From: Spirochaetales bacterium
GTDB lineage: Bacteria; Spirochaetota; Spirochaetia; DSM-2461
DNA: 64,000 bases
Direction of reading: 5' to 3'
Assembly: GCA_028533045.1 (NCBI GenBank)
Contig: JAQQAP010000022.1
Coordinates: 1-64,000 of the forward strand
Under the pieces are notes generated by a model that did no database searches, was not told where the DNA came from, and saw nothing but the letters and a program-made list of their open reading frames with translations. A program made the translations under genes and the position numbers. Below, piece by piece: positions 7,608-14,956 of the stretch. Position 1 is the stretch's first letter, and every line of letters begins with the position of its first letter.

Positions 7608-9004
7608 TTGTGGGCCTCCTTAAGTCCGGCTGCTCGGGCCAGTGCCATCAGTTTTTCTCCCGTTTCTTCCCATTCCCGCTCGGGGGTGGAGTCAAAAACA
7701 ATACCCGCTCCCGCCTGGAGCGTCAGTTTATCCCCCCGCTTGAGGGCGCTTCTAATGGTAATACAGGTGTCAAAGCTTCCGTCCGGCTCAAAATAGCCTA
7801 CCAGACCGGCGTAAAATCCTCTGGGCCGGTCTTCCAGTTTGGCAATTGTCTCAATCGCCCGGATCTTAGGGGCTCCCGATACGGTTCCGGCGGGAAAAGT
7901 CGCCCGGATAATATCGCCGGAAGTGGTGCCCGGCTTTCGTCGGCCCTCCACGGTGGAGACCATGTGCACCACCGCGCTGAACCGTTCAATGTCGTAAAGC
8001 TTCACCGGCTTAACCGTGCCGTGCTCGCAAAAACGGCCAATATCGTTACGGGCCAGGTCCACCAGCATCAGGTGCTCCGCCCGCTCCTTGGGATCATTAA
8101 TCAGCTCCTGAATCAGAGCCTCCTCTTCTTCCCGGTTCTTGCCTCGGCGACGGGTTCCGGCAATCGGCTTAATCGTCACGTCACGCCCGTCGGACTTAAC
8201 ATGAACCTCCGGGGAGGAACCGAAAAGCTGGTAGGCGCCAAAGTCAAAGTAAAACAGGTAGGGCGAAGGATTGGAGGAGCGCAAATCCCGGTAGGCGTCC
8301 AGGGCAGGCTGATTTGTCTCGATTTCCAGACGTCGCGACAGAACTCCCTGGAGCAGATTCCCCTTGATAATCTCTTCCTTAACCTTCTTAACCCCCTCAA
8401 TAAAAGAAGTTTTTTCCTCCGGGGGAGACACAACAAAGGCCTTATACTCCTCCTTCCCTCCCTGGAGATAGTTAAAGTCCAGATCAAAAATCCGCTTCTC
8501 CACCCGTGCCAGGGCTTCGTCCAGATTAGTCATTTTATTCTCGTAGTTCATACCGACCAGGTGAATAATGTCGGTGAAGTGATCGTAAATAAGGAAAACG
8601 TGGCCAAAAAGGAAAACCCCCGCAGGCTCCTTGCTTGTGGCCGACTCGGGAAAGCGAATCTTGTCGCAAAAGCGGGAAAACTCGTAGGAGAGATAGCCGA
8701 TACCGCCGGCGGGAAAGGGAAAGTCGGTCTCCACATCCTTAAAAGGGGCGCTGTACTCTTCGAGCAGATGGAGAATATCCTTGCCCGGCTCCACACGGCG
8801 TTCCATACTCCGTCCGGCCTGAATCACAAATTCCCCGGGCCCTTCCTGAATCACCCGAAAGGCTTCCTCCACCAAAAGCAGGGAATAACGGGCCTGCCCC
8901 TGATCGAGTGAGGTGGACTCCAGTATAACCGGAGCATTCAATTTCTTAGCCAGAGCAAAGGGGGTAAAACCCTCTCCGGCGATCTCTTTAATCCTGTATT
9001 CCAT
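7604..9004 (-). CDS. trpE: Anthranilate synthase component I
   Basis: Converts chorismate to anthranilate with ammonia from TrpG; first committed step of tryptophan synthesis. 466 aa from the chosen start. The C-terminal chorismate-binding domain is clear: LLQGVLSRR, YLFYFDFGAYQLFGSSPE, IKPIAGTRRRG, TVSGAPKIRAIETI and GFYAGLVGYF. Near the N-terminus VILESTS matches the LLES tryptophan feedback motif, so allosteric inhibition is likely. Of two ATGs at 9010 and 9004, the second has GAGG six bases upstream and is preferred. First gene of the operon; the chorismate could be supplied by the aroC product at 51072. Confidence 0.95.
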   Translation of the reverse strand: MEYRIKEIAGEGFTPFALAKKLNAPVILESTSLDQGQARYSLLLVEEAFRVIQEGPGEFVIQAGRSMERRVEPGKDILHLLEEYSAPFKDVETDFPFPAGGIGYLSYEFSRFCDKIRFPESATSKEPAGVFLFGHVFLIYDHFTDIIHLVGMNYENKMTNLDEALARVEKRIFDLDFNYLQGGKEEYKAFVVSPPEEKTSFIEGVKKVKEEIIKGNLLQGVLSRRLEIETNQPALDAYRDLRSSNPSPYLFYFDFGAYQLFGSSPEVHVKSDGRDVTIKPIAGTRRRGKNREEEEALIQELINDPKERAEHLMLVDLARNDIGRFCEHGTVKPVKLYDIERFSAVVHMVSTVEGRRKPGTTSGDIIRATFPAGTVSGAPKIRAIETIAKLEDRPRGFYAGLVGYFEPDGSFDTCITIRSALKRGDKLTLQAGAGIVFDSTPEREWEETGEKLMALARAAGLKEAHK

Positions 9005-9041
9005 AACCATCCTCGGGCCGGTCGGCCAATGTTTCTATCCA

Positions 9042-9070
9042 AAGATACAACGAGATCGTGTTCTTGTCAA
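9042..9070 (-). promoter_or_regulatory. trp operon promoter
   Basis: TTGACA (9065-9070), 17-base spacer, TATCTT (9042-9047) on the minus strand. Transcription would start near 9035, leaving only about 30 bases before trpE. That leaves no room for a leader peptide with Trp codons or an attenuator, so control is presumably by a repressor or by feedback on TrpE. Confidence 0.8.
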
Positions 9071-9095
9071 TAGAAACATCATCGGGATGATTATT

Positions 9096-9617
9096 TTAGC
9101 TTTTGTCCCGAACCATAACTTCAAATTGCTTAAAAGCAACATAACGGTCCAACTCATCGGGACTGACAAAGGCTTCCAGCTTATCCCGTTTCACATAAAC
9201 CCAGGATCGGGGCGTTCTTGCCTTCCTTTCCGCCCCTTCGTACCAGCCTAGTTCCCAATCCCGGGCGTCAATTTCCCGGTCCGTTGCTCCGTAGGGAGCA
9301 TTGCCTTTCCCCTTTCGATCCAGCACATAGCCCCCATCCCCCCAGGCCTGGGTTTTCACCTTAAATACGTAAGGCGTCTCGGCGGCATAAACCATGTCGA
9401 AGACATCGGGAAGGGTGTAACCGTTGATACCCAGAATGTGGGAGCGTCCTTCGGAACGGGTGTCCGCCTGGGTTTTGTCAATGCGATAACTCACTTTGAT
9501 GCTGCGCCCCTCGCCGGATGCCCTACCCGGGTCGGGGGCCGACTCGCCCCGTCCTCCGGCAAAGAGGCCCGCCAGGGAAACCAGGGTGAAAATCAGGATA
9601 TAGACCTTCTGTCTCAT
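9096..9617 (-). CDS. Secreted protein of unknown function
   Basis: 173 aa, not recognised. Residues 1-20 form a signal peptide (basic MRQKVY, then a hydrophobic core ending LFAGG) without a lipobox Cys, so it is probably periplasmic or surface-exposed. The mature part is rich in charged and aromatic residues (YVFKVKTQAWGDGGYVLDRK, WELGWYEGAERKA). An AGGAGG lies five bases before the ATG, the strongest ribosome site in this stretch. It is nine bases downstream of the clostripain-like gene and probably co-transcribed with it. Confidence 0.6.
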   Translation of the reverse strand: MRQKVYILIFTLVSLAGLFAGGRGESAPDPGRASGEGRSIKVSYRIDKTQADTRSEGRSHILGINGYTLPDVFDMVYAAETPYVFKVKTQAWGDGGYVLDRKGKGNAPYGATDREIDARDWELGWYEGAERKARTPRSWVYVKRDKLEAFVSPDELDRYVAFKQFEVMVRDKS

Positions 9618-9626
9618 GGAGACCTC

Positions 9627-11162
9627 CTAATAGGCTCCCGGATGATAGTCGGTATAATCATCGGTGCCGCTTTCATAAGGATTGTACAAAGACTGTAACA
9701 ATTCAAACCATCCGTCTATGTTACCATCCCCGTCGGCATGGCAGAAGTCGAGTTTTCCGTAGTAATAGCCCGACTGCCAGGCGTCGGTGTCTTCCCCTGT
9801 GTAGAACCATTGGTCGGACCAATAGCTCACCCCCTCTGTAAAGAAAAAGGCTAATCCCTGTTGCCCTTCTGCGTAATCAGAAGAAAAACTACTTCCCCCA
9901 AAGGATGCAACTACGAGGGAATCAACATACTCATCTAAAAGGTAATCTTCCGTACCATCATCATAGTAAACGGCAAAATCATAGAGATCATAGAAGGGAT
10001 AATTAATAGGAGAGTCCTCTTCGTAAAGGATGCAACTATTCCGGGCTGCATCAAATTCAGATGTATCATCCGCCGTATATCCGGATGTAGCAGCCCAATC
10101 ATCTAGTTCAGTCATGACGCTATCAATATAATTTAAATCATAGAGGGCAAACGCCTGGGAAGAGACACTGTAGCTATAAAGTTCCTGTGTATCCCGCTCC
10201 TGTTCTTCTACTATTATCAGCCCGAATTCTTCCGCTGTCATACTGGCGGGATCGTAATACTGAGTCTCGTAATCACTCCCATCTACTACGGGGCTGTAAT
10301 TTCCCGTTCCTCCTGTTAAGCTTTCGGAAAGGCGCTGAAATATCAAATCATATGGGAGGCCGAAAGCCCATACGAGGGGAGCTGAGGCCGCCAAATAATC
10401 GGTTGAAAACTCACCTGCCACACCGGGCCTGTACTGATAGGCGATTTCCGCCAGCCCCATTAGACAGGCATCGTAAACCATGAGGTCCACCGAGTGGCTT
10501 TCGTCCAGGACATCGCTTAGTTCTGCCGTATAAATGCAGTCATTATCGGAAGTCTCATCATAGCAAACAGCCTTATTCGTCCAGGAGCTGCTCCCCACCC
10601 CTCCGCTGAGGGAAGAGCTGAATAGAACATCGCTATCTCCTTTAACCCCGCCTCCATGATTAGTAAATATCAAGGCGTAGTTATCTGCGGGGTAGTACTC
10701 TTTACAGTATTCGATAAAAGACTTGAGGGTTTCTGCGTCCCCCATATTGTACTCACCGGAGAGGCCGGTACCAATGTCGGGGAAGTAGTCACCCCCGGAA
10801 AGGCGGTAAATCTCGTCTGCCCCAATACGGTAGAGGCGGGTATCGCTAAAGTCTTCCCCCAGTATGGAAGAGTCACTAGATTCGCCGTCAATCCGGTCCA
10901 CCAGCGCAATGACATTCATCAATTCGGTAGATTCCAGCCCCTCTGAGAGCTCTTCCATGTCTTCCAGCAGATAGCTTTCCAGGTCATTATCTGCATCAAC
11001 ATAATACATCACGGTCCAGGTCGTCGCCTTCTCCCTATAATCGATATCCGAATCGGTGACCTCAATATAGGTCTGGACAAAATCGTCCGAATCTTCATCG
11101 GGAAGGGGACAGGAAATAAACATCAGGCTCAATACAAGCCCTAAAAAACTCAAACGCTTCAA
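9627..11162 (-). CDS. Clostripain-related (C11) cysteine peptidase, lipoprotein
   Basis: 511 aa. A lipoprotein signal peptide ends in LMFISC (Cys18), so the enzyme is probably membrane-anchored outside the cytoplasm. The C11 peptidase domain spans about 45-460: WTVMYYVDADNDLESYLLEDMEEL is the typical opening, the His lies in ALIFTNHGGGVKGD and the nucleophile Cys in VDLMVYDACLMGLAEIAY. It starts at TTG, with GGAGG five bases upstream, and overlaps the upstream barrel gene by four bases, so the two are translationally coupled. The substrate is unknown; C11 enzymes usually cleave after Arg or Lys. Confidence 0.85.
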   Translation of the reverse strand: MKRLSFLGLVLSLMFISCPLPDEDSDDFVQTYIEVTDSDIDYREKATTWTVMYYVDADNDLESYLLEDMEELSEGLESTELMNVIALVDRIDGESSDSSILGEDFSDTRLYRIGADEIYRLSGGDYFPDIGTGLSGEYNMGDAETLKSFIEYCKEYYPADNYALIFTNHGGGVKGDSDVLFSSSLSGGVGSSSWTNKAVCYDETSDNDCIYTAELSDVLDESHSVDLMVYDACLMGLAEIAYQYRPGVAGEFSTDYLAASAPLVWAFGLPYDLIFQRLSESLTGGTGNYSPVVDGSDYETQYYDPASMTAEEFGLIIVEEQERDTQELYSYSVSSQAFALYDLNYIDSVMTELDDWAATSGYTADDTSEFDAARNSCILYEEDSPINYPFYDLYDFAVYYDDGTEDYLLDEYVDSLVVASFGGSSFSSDYAEGQQGLAFFFTEGVSYWSDQWFYTGEDTDAWQSGYYYGKLDFCHADGDGNIDGWFELLQSLYNPYESGTDDYTDYHPGAY

Positions 11163-11767
11163 TTCATCCTCCAGATAAGCCCTAAGGAGAGTTCACCTCC
11201 CCAAGCATTCTCAAAATCATCATGCTCAATCAGGATTTCTGCAAAATTCCAGCTTCCCTTCAGGTCGGCATAACAACCCCAATGTTCCCAGTAATAACGG
11301 AATGAGCTCCCCATACCCAACCCCAAAGTATAGGAGAGTATATAGGAAGGGTCATCCTCCGAGGTAACCAGCACCAGATTATCGGAAGCGAGAAAAGGCC
11401 CTAAAGAAAGAGTCCAGTCGTCCTTTTCCCAACGATAGGAAGGTCCGACGGAAAAATGTAAGAAATAACGGTAAAAGTCGTAGGTTGATAAATCGAGGAC
11501 CTCTTCTGAACCATCCGACATAGAACCGTTTCCGAAAACAGGTACCCCCCAGAAAAAATCGCCCCCTAATTCCCACTGGGACGTAAAAGCGTAGACCGCC
11601 CCAACATCCAAGCCTATGCTATGGTACCCCAAGCCCAGCTCAACCACACCCGTGTCGGCGCTTATCCCATAGTACTTATATGCGGGGCCGGCCTTTAATT
11701 CCAGTCCCTGAGCTGTAAGGATAGCCCCAATAAACACTAGTAACAGTAAGAATAGGATTTTTTTCAT
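11159..11767 (-). CDS. Putative outer-membrane beta-barrel protein
   Basis: 202 aa from the ATG at 11767 (another ATG lies two codons upstream, overlapping the region just after the -10 box). A signal peptide (MKKILFLLLLVFIGAILTAQ) is followed by alternating hydrophobic/polar strands rich in aromatic residues and Gly (YKYYGISADTGVVELGLGY, WELGGDFFWGVPVFG) and a C-terminus LSLGLIWRMN typical of small outer-membrane barrels. No family is recognised. Expression is coupled to the downstream C11 peptidase by a four-base overlap, which hints that the two act together at the surface. Its promoter suggests a leaderless mRNA. Confidence 0.65.
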   Translation of the reverse strand: MKKILFLLLLVFIGAILTAQGLELKAGPAYKYYGISADTGVVELGLGYHSIGLDVGAVYAFTSQWELGGDFFWGVPVFGNGSMSDGSEEVLDLSTYDFYRYFLHFSVGPSYRWEKDDWTLSLGPFLASDNLVLVTSEDDPSYILSYTLGLGMGSSFRYYWEHWGCYADLKGSWNFAEILIEHDDFENAWGGELSLGLIWRMN

Positions 11768-11773
11768 ACCCAT

Positions 11774-11802
11774 ACTATACCCCAGACTCTCGTTTTCCGC
11801 AA
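11774..11802 (-). promoter_or_regulatory. Promoter of the barrel/C11 operon, leaderless arrangement
   Basis: TTGCGG (11797-11802), 17-base spacer, TATAGT (11774-11779), then six bases to the ATG at 11767. The start codon would coincide with the transcription start. Confidence 0.6.
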
Positions 11803-11844
11803 AAAGAACCCATGTCTTTTAAGTGAAGATCCTCCCCTCTTTGC

Positions 11845-11873
11845 TTGCCACAGCCCCACGGTCCGGCTATAAT
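11845..11873 (+). promoter_or_regulatory. argH promoter, leaderless arrangement
   Basis: TTGCCA (11845-11850), 17-base spacer, consensus TATAAT (11868-11873), seven bases, then ATG at 11881. There is no Shine-Dalgarno, and none could be on the mRNA if transcription starts at the usual distance. Confidence 0.8.
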
Positions 11874-11880
11874 AGCGCCC

Positions 11881-13224
11881 ATGAGCAAGATTTGGGCAAA
11901 GAATTACGAATTAAACGAGTTAGTAGAAGAATTTACCGTTGGAAACGATTACCTCCTGGACCAGGATCTTATCGTCTCCGACTGTCTGGCCAGTACGGCC
12001 CACGGCACTATGCTGACGAAGATCGGTATTTTGACCGAAGAGGAGCTGGCTTCACTTAAAAAGGGCTACTCCGCCATTCTGGAGCTCCACAGCAAGGGTG
12101 AATTCCCCATTCTGCGTAGCGACGAAGACGGTCATACGGCTATCGAGAACTACCTCACCGAGCACATTGGTGAAGCGGGAAAAAAAATCCACACCGGAAG
12201 AAGCCGCAACGACCAGGTAATTACCGCCGTCCGACTCTACGCCCGCTCCTACCTTCTGGACTTCATGAAGGAACTCCACGCTCTGGCGGACCGGCTCTTT
12301 ACCCTGGCGGAAGAACATAAAAACACCCCCATGCCCGGCCGTACCCATATGCAGATTGCCATGCCCTCTTCGGTCGGCCTCTGGCTTGCCTCCTGGGCGG
12401 AAGAATTGACCGACCAGTTCCGCCTGGCCCAGGGCATTTACGAAATCATTGACCAGAACCCTCTGGGATCGGCCGCCAGCTACGGCGTCCCCATCCCTCT
12501 GGACCGCCAGATGACAGCGGACCTCATGGGATTTTCCCGGGTTCAGAATAACGTGCTCTACGTTAACAACTCCCGGGGACGGATGGAGTCGCTCATATTG
12601 GACCTCCTGGACCAGACAAGCCTGACACTCAGCAAAATGGCACAGGACCTGATTCTTTTCTCCCTCCCCGAATTCGGCTACTTCTCCCTGCCCCGTGAAC
12701 TTTGCTCCGGTTCCAGCATCATGCCCCAGAAGAAAAATCCCGACGGTCTGGAACTGCTCCGGGCCAAATCGGGAACCATATCGGCCTACGCCATGCAGGT
12801 GAAGAACATCGTCCGTTCCCTCCCCTCCGGATACAACCGGGATTATCAGGATACAAAGGAGCCCTTCCTCAAAGGCTGTCGCCAGGCTCTCATCTCCCTC
12901 AAAATCATGGATCTCACCATCGAGAAAATGACTGTGAACCGGGAGAGCCTGGAAAAGGGTTTCACCGCCGATATCTACGCCACCGACTACGCCCTGGAAC
13001 TGGTAGCCGACGGAGCCAGCTTCCGCGACGCCTACAGAGAGGTGGGACTGAATCTGGATAAGCTCGATTCACGGAATGCGGAGGAGTCCCTCAAGACCCG
13101 AACCTATCCGGGAACAACGGGAAATCTGAATTTGGCCGTGGGCCGTGAAACTTTGGCCTCACTGGAAAAAGAGCGGGCCGCAGCGGAAAAAATCGTGAAC
13201 GACGCCTTCGGGAAGCTCCTTTAG
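11881..13224 (+). CDS. argH: Argininosuccinate lyase
   Basis: Splits argininosuccinate into arginine and fumarate, the last step of arginine synthesis. 447 aa, slightly shorter than the usual 455-470. Fumarase/aspartase-superfamily motifs are visible: TGRSRNDQVITAVRLYAR, GRTHMQIAMPSSVGLWL, and the signature GSSIMPQKKNPDGLELLRAKSG containing the mobile-loop catalytic Ser. The open frame extends upstream to a TTG, but that would lie inside the promoter; the protein clearly begins at MSKIWAKNYELN. No other arg genes are nearby. The 3' end overlaps the convergent diguanylate cyclase gene by four bases. Confidence 0.95.
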   Translation: MSKIWAKNYELNELVEEFTVGNDYLLDQDLIVSDCLASTAHGTMLTKIGILTEEELASLKKGYSAILELHSKGEFPILRSDEDGHTAIENYLTEHIGEAGKKIHTGRSRNDQVITAVRLYARSYLLDFMKELHALADRLFTLAEEHKNTPMPGRTHMQIAMPSSVGLWLASWAEELTDQFRLAQGIYEIIDQNPLGSAASYGVPIPLDRQMTADLMGFSRVQNNVLYVNNSRGRMESLILDLLDQTSLTLSKMAQDLILFSLPEFGYFSLPRELCSGSSIMPQKKNPDGLELLRAKSGTISAYAMQVKNIVRSLPSGYNRDYQDTKEPFLKGCRQALISLKIMDLTIEKMTVNRESLEKGFTADIYATDYALELVADGASFRDAYREVGLNLDKLDSRNAEESLKTRTYPGTTGNLNLAVGRETLASLEKERAAAEKIVNDAFGKLL

Positions 13225-14921
13225 TACTCCACCCTGTTACGGCCGGCCTCTTTTGCCTTGTACATAAGAGCGTCGGCCCGTTCAAGAGCCTCTTCCAACT
13301 CCTCTCCCCGGCTCATATCAACCAGGCCTATGCTTATTGTCATGGGGGGAATGGAATCTTTCCTGTCCCGGGTCTCCGCTTCCAGATTTTGCCGGATTCG
13401 CTCCGCCGCTTCCAGTGCGGCGGGCAAGCCGGTTTCCAGGAGAATAATGGCGAATTCCTCGCCTCCCAGCCGTCCGATGATGTCCGAATCACGCACTTCC
13501 CTTTCCATACTTCGAGCTAAAAACTCCAGTGCTTTATCGCCCACGCTGTGACCGTAAGTATCATTAATCTGTTTAAAGTGGTCCAGATCCAGCAACATAA
13601 CTGTCATAGGATGATTGTAACGCTTGTGAATGGTCGCCTCACGCTGGGCCAGCTCGAAGAATCGCCGCCGGTTATTCAAACCGGTTAGGGAATCGGTGAA
13701 AGAAAGCTTCTTTAATGCCAGCGTTTGCCTTTCCACCTCCGCTTCCAACTCATGGGAAAGATGTTCCGCCTTGAGATAGGACCGGCCGAACTTCCTCGTG
13801 ATCACAAGCATCTGGGTAAGAAGAAAAAGAAGCAATCCCGTCTGCGTACCACTTATGATCTGAAAATGCCCCAGAATGCTCAAGGCGTCGGCAAAAGAAA
13901 AAAACATAAGCAAGAGAGACCCGACAAAGACTGTTCGAGAATCGGGGAAATTCTTCCTTACCGCCTTGAAAACCAAAAACAGACAGGTAACTAGAAGAAA
14001 AAAGCCATAGCCCTGCAACAAATAAATGGAAGAACTGAGAAGCTTCATGGGAATAAAAAAACAAGCCGCTCCCAATATAACACCAACCCCGCTGGAGACC
14101 CTAAAAAACGCAGAACTTCCCCGTCTATCGGGCCTAAAGACCTCAATAATAAACAAAATCATGGCAGCGCTGCCAAAATAGAGAAAGGCAAAATTAGCCC
14201 GGTAAGACAAAATCAAGGGAAAGGCGGGAAAAAGCATCTCTATGATATACTCCCCTTCAAAAAGTCCCCGCATGGCAAAACTCAAAGAACCCAATCCCAA
14301 ATAAAGAGATGAGATAGTGGTGTATCTCATATAATAGAGGTAAAAGGTATAAATGAAAATAAACAGGGCAATAATGACAACCGTCATTTCCAGAAGCAGG
14401 GCCCGGTTTTTCACTTGCATAATATCCGTATAGGAACCGTAAAGAGGAACATGATGGAAGCCCCCTTCTCTAAAAAAGATATTATTCAGCTCAAAAGTAA
14501 GGGTAACCGTTTCCACCCTATCCAAAATGATTATAGGGCGGCTCGAATGGTGCAGCTTCCCCTGACGGTCGGAGGAATCGTAAATAAGCCTTTCTCCGGC
14601 TCTGATTTTTAAATCCTGGGATAAATCGGGTATGAGAAGGGCCACTTCCCGGACCGGTTTACTTCGAAGGACCGTAAGACGATAGACTCCCTCTCCATAT
14701 TCATAACCCGTAATATCACTCCACCCGCCGGGAACATAAAGGTAGGGCATATCGGAAGCTTCACTATGAAAGCCCCACCCCCCTTTGAGACTCTTTACAC
14801 CTTCCAAATCCCTATTCCTCAAATCGAGGATTCCCCATTCCGCGTTCACCTCTTCGGCAAAGAGAGAATGAGCAAAAGTAAACAGAATGAGGTAGCAAAG
14901 GAAAAGGCCAAGCCTGCGCAT
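13221..14921 (-). CDS. 7TM-DISM receptor diguanylate cyclase (GGDEF), copy 1
   Basis: 566-aa membrane protein predicted to make cyclic di-GMP in response to an extracytoplasmic signal. Signal peptide 1-22; periplasmic DISM-type jelly-roll domain about 28-175 (GGWGF, VPGGWSDITGYEYGEGVYRLTV); seven hydrophobic segments about 178-375; a coiled-coil linker; then a GGDEF domain about 405-566 with LTGLNNRRRFFE, DLDHFKQINDTYGHSVGD and the active-site loop RLGGEEF. The inhibitory I-site RxxD is intact (RDSD, five residues before GGEEF), so product inhibition is likely. It follows a close paralogue by 35 bases and has its own promoter. Confidence 0.92.
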   Translation of the reverse strand: MRRLGLFLCYLILFTFAHSLFAEEVNAEWGILDLRNRDLEGVKSLKGGWGFHSEASDMPYLYVPGGWSDITGYEYGEGVYRLTVLRSKPVREVALLIPDLSQDLKIRAGERLIYDSSDRQGKLHHSSRPIIILDRVETVTLTFELNNIFFREGGFHHVPLYGSYTDIMQVKNRALLLEMTVVIIALFIFIYTFYLYYMRYTTISSLYLGLGSLSFAMRGLFEGEYIIEMLFPAFPLILSYRANFAFLYFGSAAMILFIIEVFRPDRRGSSAFFRVSSGVGVILGAACFFIPMKLLSSSIYLLQGYGFFLLVTCLFLVFKAVRKNFPDSRTVFVGSLLLMFFSFADALSILGHFQIISGTQTGLLLFLLTQMLVITRKFGRSYLKAEHLSHELEAEVERQTLALKKLSFTDSLTGLNNRRRFFELAQREATIHKRYNHPMTVMLLDLDHFKQINDTYGHSVGDKALEFLARSMEREVRDSDIIGRLGGEEFAIILLETGLPAALEAAERIRQNLEAETRDRKDSIPPMTISIGLVDMSRGEELEEALERADALMYKAKEAGRNRVEY

Positions 14922-14927
14922 ACAGTC

Positions 14928-14956
14928 AGTATAAACAATCCTCCCGGTCGATACAA
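14928..14956 (-). promoter_or_regulatory. Promoter of DISM cyclase copy 1, leaderless arrangement
   Basis: TTGTAT (14951-14956), 17-base spacer, TATACT (14928-14933), then six bases to the ATG at 14921. It starts directly after the stop codon of the upstream paralogue. Confidence 0.65.

Noticed and set aside
9005..9041. Tryptophan attenuator or leader peptide before trpE
   Set aside because: Only about 30 bases lie between the likely transcription start and trpE; no Trp codons in a small frame and no alternative hairpins.
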